64,000 nucleotides of DNA, taken from positions 558,001-622,000 of the forward strand of contig NC_091274.1 of the NCBI RefSeq assembly GCF_042100115.1. The letters are read 5' to 3'. The DNA is from Alternaria dauci (lineage: Eukaryota > Ascomycota > Dothideomycetes > Pleosporales > Pleosporaceae). Under the pieces are notes generated by a model that worked only from the letters and a program-made list of their open reading frames with translations, was not told the origin of the DNA and did no database searches. Made by a program: the position numbers and the translations under genes. Position 1 is the first letter of the stretch, and each line of letters opens with the position of its first letter. Shown here piece after piece: positions 21,349 to 32,281 of the stretch.

Positions 21349-21764
21349 GGAAGAAGAAGACAAGGACGACAGCGATGATGACGAGAGGGACTAGGACATG
21401 GAGTCATCTAATGGTTGGCCGGAGTCAAGGAGCTTGCTGAACTCTTGGAGATGATCCTGAAGTGGCATTGGTTTATAGTGTTTGCTTCCGCTTCGGAGAC
21501 TGGCTTTGGTAACATCGACAACTTTGTGCGGTGGAACAGATTGGTTAGACAGCCTTGGAGGTTGTGGACTTCGACATCTTAACATCAATTTTTATCAAAG
21601 ATATTTCTTTTTTTACTTTGGTGTCATGCGCTATCGTAACGCACCAGATGATAATAACGTCGGTAGACCTCTCGTCCACGGTACGAGTGCATACGGGATT
21701 TGTTGCTGATCGGCCTCTTTCCCGCCGCAGCGAATGAGCAATTCCCGACCTACTATTCACATCA
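21349..21764. other. intergenic, convergent 3' regions
   Basis: This is about 415 bases between the BTB paralogue C stop and the Dabb gene stop. The first ~45 bases are purine-rich (GAGGAAGAAGAAGAC). A T-rich stretch near 21590-21620 suits a 3' end. No gene is seen. Confidence 0.5.
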
Positions 21765-22342
21765 TCACACACTCGTAAAAACTCCATTCTGGTAGTCGAC
21801 CACAATTGCCTTCTCCAGCGCTGCACTTGCCGCCTCCTTGAAAGCCTTGTGGACCGGATCATCATCAACGTAGTAGTCACGATCTTCGATGGAATGAAAC
21901 TGCAGGACGAAGGCGTGGGTGATGCCGTTCTGGTGGGCAAGGTCAGACTGTTGACGATTCCAACACTTTCATCGGTGCTTAGTACCTGCAGGTTTTCAGT
22001 CGAGATATCCCTCCCACCCGAAATCGACACAATGTAAGGCCTCAGCGTAGTTGGATGTATGCATGCTTTCTTGAGTCCGAGGAACTGCGCAACCACCTAA
22101 AAAGTGGTCTCAGCGTTGCTTATCAGCGTTAGTGTTTGCGAGCATCGAACCTCTTTGACAGCGAATTTGCTTGTGCCGTCCTTGAACTGGAACAGCACGA
22201 TATGCGTGGTGTACGGCAGGACCGGCTCATGCGGTCCAAAGAAGTACTCGGCAAGCGAATGTCCAAGTGTGCGCGAAAAAAGGATGAGGCCTGAAGCTAA
22301 AAGTAGGCAGAATACGAGCCCAGAAGCTCTCTTTGGTATCAT
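21765..22342 (-). CDS. membrane-anchored stress-responsive A/B barrel (Dabb) domain protein
   Basis: Exons 22151-22342, 21986-22096 and 21765-21929, giving 155 residues; all junctions are phase 0. A single hydrophobic helix at about residues 8-24 (SGLVFCLLLASGLILF) follows a short basic start, so the protein is probably membrane-anchored or secreted. The Dabb domain starts at THIVLFQFKDGTSKFAVKEV and continues to GGRDISTENLQNGITHAFVL, rebuilt across an intron, and DRDYYVDDDPVHKAF. Dabb proteins are small dimeric alpha/beta barrels. Some are plant stress proteins, others are cyclases in fungal secondary metabolism. Without a biosynthetic cluster next door no reaction can be assigned. It is divergent from the DUF1761-like gene. 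Confidence 0.88.
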
Positions 22343-23008
22343 GATGCCGCTAGGGGATGGCTCCGTCGAGCGCGTCGCGTGGGCAGTTGGTTCAAAAGCA
22401 AAGAGATGCGCTCACTGTGCTGCAAAACAGCAGCGAAAGCGCATTGGCAGCGGCGCGACAAGGATGGAGGGAACATGATCCCCCTCCCCGACGCAGAGGC
22501 AAGGTGTACCTGTCAGGCAGCCGAGGGGGATGCGAGCGCTAAATGCTTGGGAGCCGTAGAGCGAATAGCCTGTAGCCGCAAAATTGCTGGCAGACGGGGT
22601 AGTGGGTCCAAGCTCCCTGTCTACTCCACCTCGAAAGCACCCGCGGGTGACGTACCTGGAAGAAATGCATGCGCAGGAAGCACGTCGAAAGGCGGAAAGC
22701 CAGTCTTTGGCCGCATTGTGTCCATGCTAAAAGTTGACTATGGCGCACAATCCAGGCCCGCTCCAGGGCAAGTGGGTAAAGTTGCGTCAATTGGGGCGGC
22801 TGAAGCCAGGTTCTGGCTCGATTGCCCACGATGGGTGGGGCCTTGGCATCTACGTCATATGAATGTCAGGTGCAGGCCAACGCTGCGGCTACGAGTACAA
22901 AAGAGCTCGCATTCCTGGTCTCCTGCAAGCCGTCACCACAAGCAAATTCACTCATCCCATCACCTTACCTTTCCCCATCTCAAAACACATACACACATTA
23001 CCATCACA
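22343..23008. promoter_or_regulatory. shared upstream region of Dabb and DUF1761-like genes
   Basis: This is about 665 bases between divergent starts. A long open frame (22379-23230) runs through it and through the next gene in another frame; it is Cys/Arg/Ser rich and judged spurious. The 80 bases before 23009 are C/A-rich with ACACAC repeats, typical of a leader of a highly expressed gene. Confidence 0.4.
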
Positions 23009-23638
23009 ATGGCTTCTCTACACTGTAAGTATGCCAATGCCAGTGGACAGGCTGCTGCCCGCACTTGCAGAAGCAATTGTGCAATGTTTGGCAGCAATGG
23101 CGTCAAAACAAAAAGAGCCTTGCTAACAATTCACCCCAGACCTTCCTCCCGTCAAGCCCTCTGCCATTGCTCTCGGCACGGCCTTCAACCACGCTGTCTC
23201 CCTCGCTGTTCTTGGACCCGTCTTCGGTGACGCATACCGCCGCGCACAGCAGGCCAACTCCAAGGAGGAGTACTTCCACACAAAGGAGGCTGCTACTGCT
23301 GCCGCATCATGGGGTAGCTCCATCCTCGGCTCTGGTATCCAGGCCTACGGTGTCGGTGCTCTCATCAACGCTACCGGAACTCTCACCTACAAGGGCGCTG
23401 CCTACCTCGGTTCCCTGATCTTCTTCGCTTCCGCCGCTCCCTCAGTACGTCATCCCACATGTCAACCAACCTCTACGAGCATACACTAACATTGGCCCAA
23501 CAGATCGTCTCCCAGGTCGTCACTGAGAAGCGTCCCCTGGACACCATCGCTGTTGGCGCTGTTGCCCGCGTCCTCGAGACTGTTGGTCTCAGCTTGTTCC
23601 TCACTTACTGGGGAACCCGCACCAACCCCTTCGACTAA
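23009..23638 (+). CDS. small polytopic membrane protein, DUF1761-like
   Basis: Exons 23009-23024 (16 nt), 23140-23444 and 23504-23638, giving 151 residues. Intron 1 (115 nt) has a GTAAGT donor and a TGCTAAC branch. The protein reads MASLHYLPPVKPSAIALGTA and has about four hydrophobic stretches: ALGTAFNHAVSLAVLGPVFG, SILGSGIQAYGVGALI, AAYLGSLIFFASAAPSIVSQ and VGLSLFLTYW. The GPVFGDAYRRA segment recalls the DUF1761 motif of small membrane proteins. Codon choice is strongly biased to C-ending codons, which in fungi marks high expression. Localisation and function are unknown. The assignment to DUF1761 is from memory and moderate; the gene model itself is firm. Confidence 0.85.
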
Positions 23639-24845
23639 GCGTCTCGCCCTACAGTGGTAGAGGAGTTTAGGGATTCTCATCTTTGGCGGTTTAGATTGAT
23701 TGCTTCAGTCAGCGAATGATGCAGATGATATGAGCTAGCAAAAAGCTTAAAAGGGCTTGCTTCCATTACGATGTAATATACCTCAATGAAGGAAATAATT
23801 TACGCTACACCTTTTGATGGTTGATTCTGATGTTGTTTTCCATCTTCTGCATTCGTGGTTCCCATATGTTATGCCAAGATGGTCACTCTTACTGTGTAGG
23901 AAAAGCTCTTACACAGTGTTGATGACCTTGACTATAAGCCAACAGCATCTAAACTTGAAGCAGTTCTTCGCTGCCCGTGATGGTTTATCATCTTAGGAAA
24001 TTGAGTTGATCGGTGTACTACACGCTCCTCTTGCAAGTTGTACAATAGTTTTCAACATAATTTCAAAGTTATTCACACAAGTATACTCTTCTTATGTTGT
24101 GTTTGACTACTGCTTACCAACAGAAAATGCTCTCTATAGTCTTATTGTGGTAGGGTGGGCTTTGATGTCAAACATAGTGTAGCGACGCTGCTAGAAAGCC
24201 TAGCATGGTAACTCTGATGCAAATATGATTTCTAAAGATTGTGTACCACTTATATGGCGCTCTAGGTCTACGACTCTTAGAGGTATGCATGCTTTTGAAT
24301 CACCAGGCCAAAGTCTGGACTCAAGTGTTGTTATACAAAACACTTGGAACCAACAACTACAAAGGAATGGCTGATTCTGTCTTGATTCGAACAGGCAGAG
24401 CTTGAGCTCACGATGCATATCCAATTGCATGAACAAGGACATGAAGCAATGACTTTGTGTGTCATGATTATCTCTAAGAGATATTATAGTAGTCGTGTCG
24501 TTCTGATACCCGTTTGACTTCAAGAAATTGCGACGCCCAAGTCTTAATGTCATGGAGCTCAGAAGTACATCGAGCCATGAACAAGTTGCCGATAGCAATT
24601 CCGTAAGCCACTCCCGCTCGTATTTTAGGATGGATGTCACGGCATTGCGTGCTGTGGGCTCGGCACGGGGCATATGCTGTTGGTAAAAAAGGCATTCCGT
24701 AAAATGAGCTCCAGATGCCTCCGCGTCGCACATATACTCCCTTCTTGCAGACTCGTTTCCATCATGACACGGTAGTATGCATCCCCATTGTTTGACCTTC
24801 GACATTGCGTTTCCGATACTACGAGCCTCATTCCACGGCTATGTA
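23639..24845. other. 1.2-kb intergenic stretch
   Basis: It lies between the 3' ends of the DUF1761-like gene and the polysaccharide deacetylase. It is slightly more AT-rich than its surroundings. A 201-codon minus-strand frame at 24200-24805 begins with ATG but is rich in Cys, Trp and His and shows no domain; I do not call it. No transposon ends or repeats are seen. Confidence 0.4.
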
Positions 24846-25655
24846 TTACCCTCTCCTCCCGGCTGCCTCAAGCAACCCAGTCACAGTCGTAACCCTATAC
24901 CCTCTCCTCTTCAGTTCCGGCAAGACCTTCCTCAACATCGGCGCCGTCCACTCTCTCCGATCATGACAAATGATAATACTGCCCGGCCTCACCATACTAA
25001 GTACATGTCTCGCGTTCACACTAGGATAACCAATCTGCGGATCATGCGGATACACACTACCCAGCACCATCTGATACTCCATCTCCCTGATCTGCGCCCT
25101 CATCCTCGTGCTAAAGAAACCAGACCCAGGCCTAAAGTACCGCGGCGGATGCGGTTTCTCCACCGCGTCGTACGTGCCGTTGATATACCCTTCTACCTGC
25201 GTGACCTCTGCGTAGAGGGTCTCAGGGCTCAGAGAACGAGATGGCTCGTCGTGCATGGCGTGGTTCCCTAGTTCCATGCCACTTTCCACAAGACGCCGGA
25301 GTGCATCTTCTCTCCCACGCACCTGCCCTCCGATAACAAAAAACGTCGCATGTGCTTCATGGTCCTCTAGTACTTTTAGAATCTCGCGCGTGTACTCTGA
25401 CGGCGCATCGTCAATGGTCAATGCAATGACCTTGTCTTCTCCTCCTTTTGCTCTTGGTAGAGGCACGTGCCATAGTACGTCCGGCCACGTGCGTTGGAAA
25501 TACCGGATCAGCGCATTCGGCGGCTTGTAGATGACGTAAAAAGGCAAGACGAGAGCTACCACTACGAAGGCGAGGAAGAACATGGTGTACATGCGTCGTC
25601 GACGCGCGGCTCGGGTAGTGGGTAGGCGGAAGATGCGCAGAGGAAGGCGGGGCAT
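24846..25655 (-). CDS. membrane-anchored polysaccharide deacetylase (NodB homology, CE4)
   Basis: Single exon, 269 residues. A basic cytosolic tail (RLPTTRAARRRR) precedes one membrane helix (about 23-43, TMFFLAFVVVALVLPFYVIY), so it is a type II protein facing the secretory lumen or cell surface. The CE4 domain follows. Motif 1 is ALTIDDAP (Asp82/Asp83), motif 2 HAMHDEP (His132, His135), motif 3 RYFRPGSGFF (Arg175) and motif 5 SIIICHD (His231). The metal-binding Asp-His-His set is complete. The substrate would be an N-acetylated polysaccharide such as chitin, but fungal type II members are poorly characterised. In motif 1 the usual Phe-Asp-Asp-Gly becomes Ile-Asp-Asp-Ala. No chitin-binding module is present. 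Confidence 0.92.
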   Translation of the reverse strand: MPRLPLRIFRLPTTRAARRRRMYTMFFLAFVVVALVLPFYVIYKPPNALIRYFQRTWPDVLWHVPLPRAKGGEDKVIALTIDDAPSEYTREILKVLEDHEAHATFFVIGGQVRGREDALRRLVESGMELGNHAMHDEPSRSLSPETLYAEVTQVEGYINGTYDAVEKPHPPRYFRPGSGFFSTRMRAQIREMEYQMVLGSVYPHDPQIGYPSVNARHVLSMVRPGSIIICHDRREWTAPMLRKVLPELKRRGYRVTTVTGLLEAAGRRG

Positions 25656-28414
25656 GGTATGCCTGTGTGTGCTGCAAATTCAGGGACAGCAGATTTCATT
25701 GTCGCGTGTTGACGCCGAGATTAGATGTCATGATGTCCGAGGGTTGTGCAATATCGCGGAATTGGAGATACGTGGGTGAGGCTGGCAGAGTGGTTGCAGT
25801 GGTTGCAGTGGATCAAAAGGGGTTAGGGGCCGTTGCAGGGATGTTCCATCCGGTCTAGCGTGGACACGTGCAAGGGTGGTTTTGGCGAAATTCGCAGAGC
25901 CGCGAAGTTTTCTTCTCTTCTGTCTGTACACGACTCTTTTGCTGCTGCGCAAGACAACTGCCGTATTTCATCGGCGTTTCGCATTGCACTGACGCGTATG
26001 CGTGTGCGACTGCTCTGAACCAATGCGCATGTTCTACGGTCACGATCATGTGCCTACGACGGTTTCTCATGTTTGAAACCATCTACGCGCAACGACCTCG
26101 TCTGTACATCCATCAGCATCTCTGCCTTCTATAGACTCAGGAACCAATTTGTCACGCTTATCCGAACAGTATCAACTTCGATATAAGCCCTCTAAGAATG
26201 TTCCAAGAACGACACCGTGAGCGTTTAATTGACCTGGCTGCCTTTGATTTGTGGCTACTCGGGTCTCATTGCGCCCATACATTCCTTCTCAAGCTATTTG
26301 ATTATCGGACATGATGTCGTGCGACAACCATGTTGCGTTTTTGGGAGGTCTTTGCGGTGCTGAGAGAGGGCGGCACGGCTATTGGTACATCCGGTGCGCG
26401 ATCACCAGATGTGTCCGTGGTGGTGCACGTCCGATGACGCGATAGCATGTTTACAGCCTACCCGCTGCCGCTGCGATGATAGGAGAGCCTTGGCCGTGGC
26501 TGTATACGACCGTGGGGGAATTACAGGCACAGCCACTCCACATATTACATTCTCCGTTCCTTGAAAGGATATCCTTGGTCATGCAGGTACAAATGACAAT
26601 ATCTCAGTGTTCCAGATTGGTCCGATAAAGCCATTCTCATTTCAGCTTATGACCAATTTCGGGAACAGTCAACGATAGTGTCACAATCCGTATGTGGTTG
26701 TGGTTTGTATTCCATTCTCGATAGGTGAGGCATTGCTTTACCGTTTTTGGACTTTCTCCGCGTTCCTCGTAATGTGACGTCTTTGCGTACCGTATAAACT
26801 TTCAGCCCTTGTCAATGCTGTTGTACCATTGAGACACATCAATTTCCCAGACGCCCGACTTCGGCAGTTCGTCACAGTTGCAGCCATGCAGCTTTGCGGC
26901 TGATGCCTTGTCGACGGCACGAAGCGAGGCTGCCATCGTTGTCAAAAAAAAAGGGTGGATGCTTGTAACGCGTTTCATCGGAAACGGATTACCGCAGTTT
27001 CCCGTGTGACCATCATCACATCGCGATCGAAGATCTCCACATATGTGGCGAGAACAGGCGCTCTTGTGGTGATTGTACTGGGATAAATGTTCTGGCCATC
27101 TCAGGCTTCCAAGCCAGGAACCCGACAGTCTGGGCTCCGCGAGACGTACAAGTAGTATGTGGTGTATACAGCAACCTATCGGCAAGCCCCGAAGCCGACG
27201 GCATGATGGTAGCGAAGATGGCGTGTAGAGAGATACCAATCAGCTGCCCAGACAGTACATACTTTATCGATTAGGAGGATGCAACGTTTCGAAAACATGC
27301 CTCCGAGGCTAAGGTGTGCATCGGTGTGAACGGCTTCAGGGTACTAATTGGGTAAGCATCGAGATTCAAAGTGTAGGAAAAAAATCCCGAGAGTAAGGAA
27401 AGTTTCGACACGAGAAGGACCGATGTGGGTAGGGGTGTGAACTGGGTGTCTGGGTAAAGCTCGGGTGACAACACCATTGCCACACGCGACAAAAGTCCGC
27501 AACTGGGGCGAAGATATGCAAGGTCATCACGATACCGCGGTCCAGGTACGCCTGGAATACGAAGAACGGGTGGGTGCTTGTGTCTTTCCGATGCCGACGG
27601 ATCGGCCTGGTACATTTCCATCACCAATCCCAAGATACAGGTCCGGCAAAAGCAATGTGGTCGGTACAGTCGAAGATTAGGTTGAATTCCCCTGCATTCC
27701 CTATATGTTGTGCATAACATTACCGCTGGTGTTTGTACGGCCGGTGCCTTGATTCTCACAGGGAGCACCCTGCGAAAACGCGGGATGCCGACGATTGAAG
27801 TTCTCCAAGGAACATTCCCAGCAGCGGGGATCGTTGCACTAGGTTTGAGGGCATTGTGCGGAGAGGACTCCGCGGCACGTCTAGACCGACCAGGTTTGGC
27901 GAGCGATCGTGGGGGAGGCCTGAAACAATGCTCGTTGTGAGATGCCGGATTTAACGTTGGAAATGAGCGCTCTCCACCGGAAGGTGCAGGCGGTACCTTT
28001 ACAAAGGGGTCCACCGGCGACTGAACGCTTCTGTACTGTCTTGTCTGTCGGCGACAACTTCACCAGGCTTCACTGCGTGCTCTGGAGAAGTGCAGACAGA
28101 GTCGCTGAGAAAGGTTTAGTCAACAGTTTTTGGTACGTGAAGGAGTAAGAGGCGGAGAAGAGGGATTTGAGTATATCAGTCATTGCTGTCTATGGTCAAG
28201 ACATTGCACCAAGGACCAAGAATGTACATTGCGAACAGACGTCATGGGACGTTGGGTCTGCTGGGGTGCTAGGACCAGAATGCAAACGAGCTACGCGTCT
28301 TACATTCGTATCTTACATATGTATGTTGTTACAGAGTCGTGAATGCATGCATGTACAGGGAGTGGTATCGACGGGCCCATGTGGCAGTTGGGTGAGAGTG
28401 TGTTGGCAAGAGAT
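25656..28414. other. 2.8-kb gene-poor stretch
   Basis: It extends from the deacetylase start to the stop of the DUF1279-like gene. Several overlapping open frames of 60-247 codons occur on both strands, the longest at 27271-28014 (minus), but none has a recognisable domain. A short direct repeat (GTGGTTGCAGTGGTTGCAGTGG) lies near 25791-25812. No tRNA, rRNA or transposon signature was recognised. Confidence 0.4.
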
Positions 28415-29238
28415 CTAGACTGGTGGGGTCTTTGGCTTCCTCTTGCCAATGTTGTAGCCCCAGCTTCTCAGGGTCTTGACAACCTTGGGAAGCACGGCGG
28501 CGGTAAGCGGTACACGGACGAAGATGAGGGATTTGTGCACGAGATAGGCTAGTCCGAGCTGTGACCAGATTGCTGTGCCTGTCGTCAGCGGTGTTCACTG
28601 CGCTAGGGAGACAGAGAGGAGGGGTGTTGCATACATGCGTTTGACCCACCATTGTGCCCTACACTTCTTCCCGCCTCGACGTAGCCTTCTCTCGCAGTGG
28701 CCTCGGCCGTGGTTTCCTCGATGCCTGCCTCTGCTGGCTGCTTGCCCGCGTCTGGAACGACGATGCGGACCACGCTCCAGAGGGCGTTTTTCAGCACTTG
28801 TTCGTAGTGGCCTATCCGGTCGGTGCCCAGCCACCGCACCGCTAGGAAGCAGAGGGGGAAGTCGACGAGCGACAGTCCCAGGTACACTCCTACGGCCGTC
28901 CAGCCATATTCGCGAGAGAGCTTCTTGAGCCGCTGCGACACCGACAGCGCAGGCTCCGGGCTGCCGAGGTGCGGCGTGGGGTTGTGCGACGGAGCAGCAG
29001 GCCTGTCGCTCTTGAAGCGCAGAGAGCGGAGGCGGCGGGCGAGGGCAGAGCGTTGATACCGAAACAAGCCAAGGGCGATGTGATGGAGCGATTTGGGCCC
29101 CAACCGGGAAGGGGCACCTGGTGTTGTAGAGGTGAAGAAGGTGCGCAGCAAGGGCGCCAGTGGTGGTGAGGCGGCGCTTCTGGCAGCCCGCGCAAAGGGC
29201 AGCCGAGCAGTCCAGAGGCGGTCGAGTCGCGGCTTCAT
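28415..29238 (-). CDS. DUF1279 (FAM210/Nat2-like) mitochondrial inner-membrane protein
   Basis: Exons 28650-29238 and 28415-28578, giving 250 residues. The intron (GTGGGT donor, phase 1) joins HNG to TAIWSQLGLAYLVHKSLIF. The chosen ATG starts MKPRLDRLWTARLPFARAAR, a good mitochondrial presequence with Arg every few residues and no acidic residues for about 45 positions after Asp6. The DUF1279 domain begins at REYGWTAVGVYLGLSLVDFP (109 on) and contains the motif RWLGTDRIGHYE. The second hydrophobic segment (KSLIFVRVPLTAAVLPKVVK) lies in exon 2. The family includes human FAM210A/B and yeast Nat2, which act in mitochondrial function, but no reaction is known. The frame is open further upstream to 29415; that extension looks random and was left out. 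Confidence 0.9.
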
Positions 29239-31619
29239 GGCATGGGCAGGCGGGCGGATATAGCGGCAGCAGGCAAATTGGTATTCACGTGAGGGGGCGT
29301 GGCCGTGGTTGACTCGGTCTCGCTGTTGCAGCGCTGTGGTTCCGGATGTGCTCGCCAAAGCTACCTCACGTTGTTGCTGCGTCACTGTCACTATTTGCCC
29401 ATGCCAGGGTCCCATCGCGGATCATAGTACTCCCGGCCCCCGAGCATTCACCGTCGCCGCACGAATGCACACCACGTCCCGCAGTCGACCAGCCCTAGAG
29501 CCGACCCAGTATGGGCCCAGAGTTTCCCGAGTCACTGGCCGCAACGTCGTTGCCTCAGGCTGGTCGTCGCCGTCGTGTCGCATGACGAATCCTGCCAGAG
29601 GGATATGTCAAGGCGCACCGACCGAGAGGGCCAGAGGCAAAGGCGGTCGAGGTGGAGCTGCTACTCAACATTGGCCTCCTCGCCAGTCTTTCCGAAAATT
29701 GATTGTCTCATTTCCTCAACGCCTTCGGTTTCCACACGAGGAAGCCTGGCTGCGGCGCTTCATGGCTCTCTACGACTGCGATTCTGGCCAGCTGCGACAT
29801 GTCGGCGGTGATCCAAGACAAGGGCAGACCGAGCATCACGTCGTGCGCACGTCCGCCGAATTGCCTGACAGAAGCGTCAGCCTGCATGAGCCCAACCGTG
29901 GCCAAGAGCTTCCTCGGAGAGTCTCGAAGCGTGTTTCCTGCAAACATCTGTTGCAGTCCATTACCAATCAAGCTAGCCCCACGCCTCCTTGTGGGCGGAA
30001 CATGGACAGTACGTGCAGCGACGCACGCTTGACTCCTTCACCTTCGCTTGGCTATGAAAATCACTGTGATGTCTCGCAAGCGCTCCGGTCATTTGCAATG
30101 CCAAAAGCCCGTCAAGCACGCCCGACGTGTGGCGTTACTGGGTGCCTGCCTGCTCCTCGCTCCAACATACAGCATGGACCATGGTGTGCCGTACTGCATA
30201 TCACACATCGTATTCCTACTCTGCATCTTGAATTCTAAATTGCGGGGGCACCACGCGTAGCTTTATTATCAACCGTGCGGGTCCAATTGCTCTGTATGCG
30301 AACCTGTTCGCTGGTACCGATAGTGCAGCTCGTGGAACAGGAGAGCCATCCGTTACAGAAATCCATCCAACACGACCGTTTCACAACCCACTGCCCACCC
30401 TCCTTTAGGCCGCATGTCATTATCCGGTCGCCTCGCGCTACGCATGGCTTTCTCTTTGCCAGAGGGGTGGGGCACACCAAGCTTGGGTAGCACAGTTGCC
30501 TGCGTCTCGACGGTGGAGGTGGGCGATCGAGGGCGTTGGCATCGTGCGGACGCATCCGGCTTCTAACAGTCTCCAACGTTTTACATTAGCCTGATTCGAT
30601 CTGACAAGGTTCCACACACGGTTCCGCTGTGCTTGCAGTCGCCGACTCGTTCTGATGCCTAGCGACGCGTCTGTAATTCCCGGCGCCACTGCCACTGCCG
30701 AACGGCTGTGCATTACGACATCGCAAACGACAACTGTGTAGTCTTTTGCTTCAGTGAGCCCTTCGCCTGCCATCAGCTGGCTCGCCCTTTCTTTTTCGTC
30801 CAGCTTTATCGGCAACATTCCTGCAGCACGGGTCGGCGCCTGGCGGCGAGGGCCTGGGAAGGTTTGCAAGTTGATCCTTTAAAGTTTTCGGCGTTCCCAC
30901 AACCCTGCAACCGCACCAGTCTCAAACTTTGAGCTTTGGGTACTGAGCTGACGAGTGACGGAGACCACTTTTCATCTACCTGGACTGAACATGATCCTCT
31001 TGCCGCCGCATTACCCCCTTGATTGGCCTGTGGTCACGAGCGTTCCTTCGCCCTCTGACGTTCCAAAGCACCGGACCAGGGCTCCTCTCTCAGCGGCGCC
31101 AGCGTCGTCTGTCCCACCCCCTGCGAGCTCGGCTAGACTCTGGAGTTGATCGCCCTGCCCTTGCAAAGCTCGGCGCCGTTTGTGACTTCCTGGCTGACAA
31201 GGGCCCTTGCTTCTCACATTATTCGGCGGGATGATACTGTGCTTTGGTGTTACACCCATTCCTTCGCTTCACAACTTGACAGCGCCCAAAACGGCACGCT
31301 CCCGGAGCCAACTGTTTGAGGCTTCGACTAAGCTCTTACCCTGCAGTGCTGCATGAGTTGCTGTTCAGGATCTGCCTGTTTCTCCACGTGGGTTCGTCTC
31401 ATTCTTAAGCTGCCTATTAATATGCCTTGGTATATAGACTACCCTTTCGCACTACTTCCTCACCTATTCTGCACCCTGTCTCACTACTCGTCACCGCTCT
31501 CTTGACATACATTTCGACTCTCACGCTCCTTATCTTTGTCAATACTACCATCACCAATCGCTCCTTCCTCTCTCGTTTAGCTTCATCACCAACCAATATA
31601 CTCTGCATCATACAGCAAC
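29239..31619. other. 2.4-kb gene-poor stretch with leader of the 94-residue gene
   Basis: It holds a 309-codon plus-strand frame (29309-30238) and an 87-codon minus-strand frame (29708-29971) on top of each other. Both have fairly C/G-ending codons but no domain, and neither can be decided by eye. The last 190 bases before 31620 look like a real promoter and leader: TATATA at 31431-31436, then a C/T-rich tract to the ATG. Confidence 0.4.
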
Positions 31620-31904
31620 ATGGGTGGTAACACGGAATATATAACAGGCCACGGCTACCTTTCTCTCGGCCAGGCTGTTCACGTTGCTCAAAACAGCGAA
31701 GGAGGCGTTGACCCACAACTTGCTCAATTTCTCGAAAAACGTCTCGCCGTAGTCTGGTCAAAACTCAACGCTCAACCACAATCCTACATCCTGCCTCCAG
31801 ACGAGTTCGCTCTTATGAACTATTACCGCACACGCTTTGGAGATAACGAAATAGTCCGCAACGCTACTAAACGCTTTTGGGACAACCACAAAGGCGGCCA
31901 ATAA
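31620..31904 (+). CDS. small orphan protein, 94 residues
   Basis: Single exon. The call rests on a TATATA element about 185 bases upstream, a pyrimidine-rich leader, an ATG in good context and protein-like composition. It has no signal peptide or membrane helix. Visible segments are GYLSLGQAVHVAQNSEGGVD, a charged helix LAQFLEKRLAVVWSKLNA, then ILPPDEFALMNYYRTRFGDN and the Trp-containing end KRFWDNHKGGQ. The pattern of alternating hydrophobics suggests a compact helical domain, perhaps a conserved fungal small protein, but I do not recognise the family. It lies 380 bases upstream of the PNGase A-like gene on the same strand, in a gene-poor island. Function is unknown. Confidence 0.65.
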   Translation: MGGNTEYITGHGYLSLGQAVHVAQNSEGGVDPQLAQFLEKRLAVVWSKLNAQPQSYILPPDEFALMNYYRTRFGDNEIVRNATKRFWDNHKGGQ

Positions 31905-32281
31905 TAGCTCGCCGGACATACTGCTCTCGCTCGCATTCGACAGGGGCAAAAGGAATTCGCGGACGTCGGAACCGCACACGCGCCACCATCTGCCTCACAA
32001 CTGCTTTTCCTAAGCCTTCATTTCCAACACCCACTTTCCGCAAGCACCCGCCGCATACCGAATGAGGCATCTGCTGCACTTTTGAATTGATCATGTGAGT
32101 TACCTTACACTGTCACCAACCCATGACATACTGACTCAAATCAGCTGGCTATCACATATTCACATCGACTTTCTTACCTGGCGTTCATCGGTGCACCAAA
32201 ATACCTGGACTTTTTCCGAGATACCTCTGATAACGGAGTAACGGCGTTACATACAGCAAACCACTACTGGCCGTTGCATAA
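31905..32281. other. intergenic upstream of PNGase A-like gene
   Basis: This is about 375 bases between two plus-strand genes. It must hold the terminator of the small gene and the promoter of the next. No distinct motif was recognised. Confidence 0.4.

Noticed and set aside
22379..23230. 283-codon plus-strand ORF
   Set aside because: It runs through the exons and intron of the DUF1761-like gene in another frame, has random composition, and that gene's codon bias shows its frame is the real one.
24200..24805. 201-codon minus-strand ORF with ATG
   Set aside because: Cys/Trp/His-rich with no domain, no leader-like upstream sequence and no recognisable relative. Not excluded, but unsupported.
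25791..25812. GTGGTTGCA direct repeat as a possible tandem array
   Set aside because: Only two to three copies; too short to be a repeat element.
27271..28014. 247-codon minus-strand ORF in the gene-poor island
   Set aside because: Composition looks random, with no domain, and it overlaps other chance frames on both strands.
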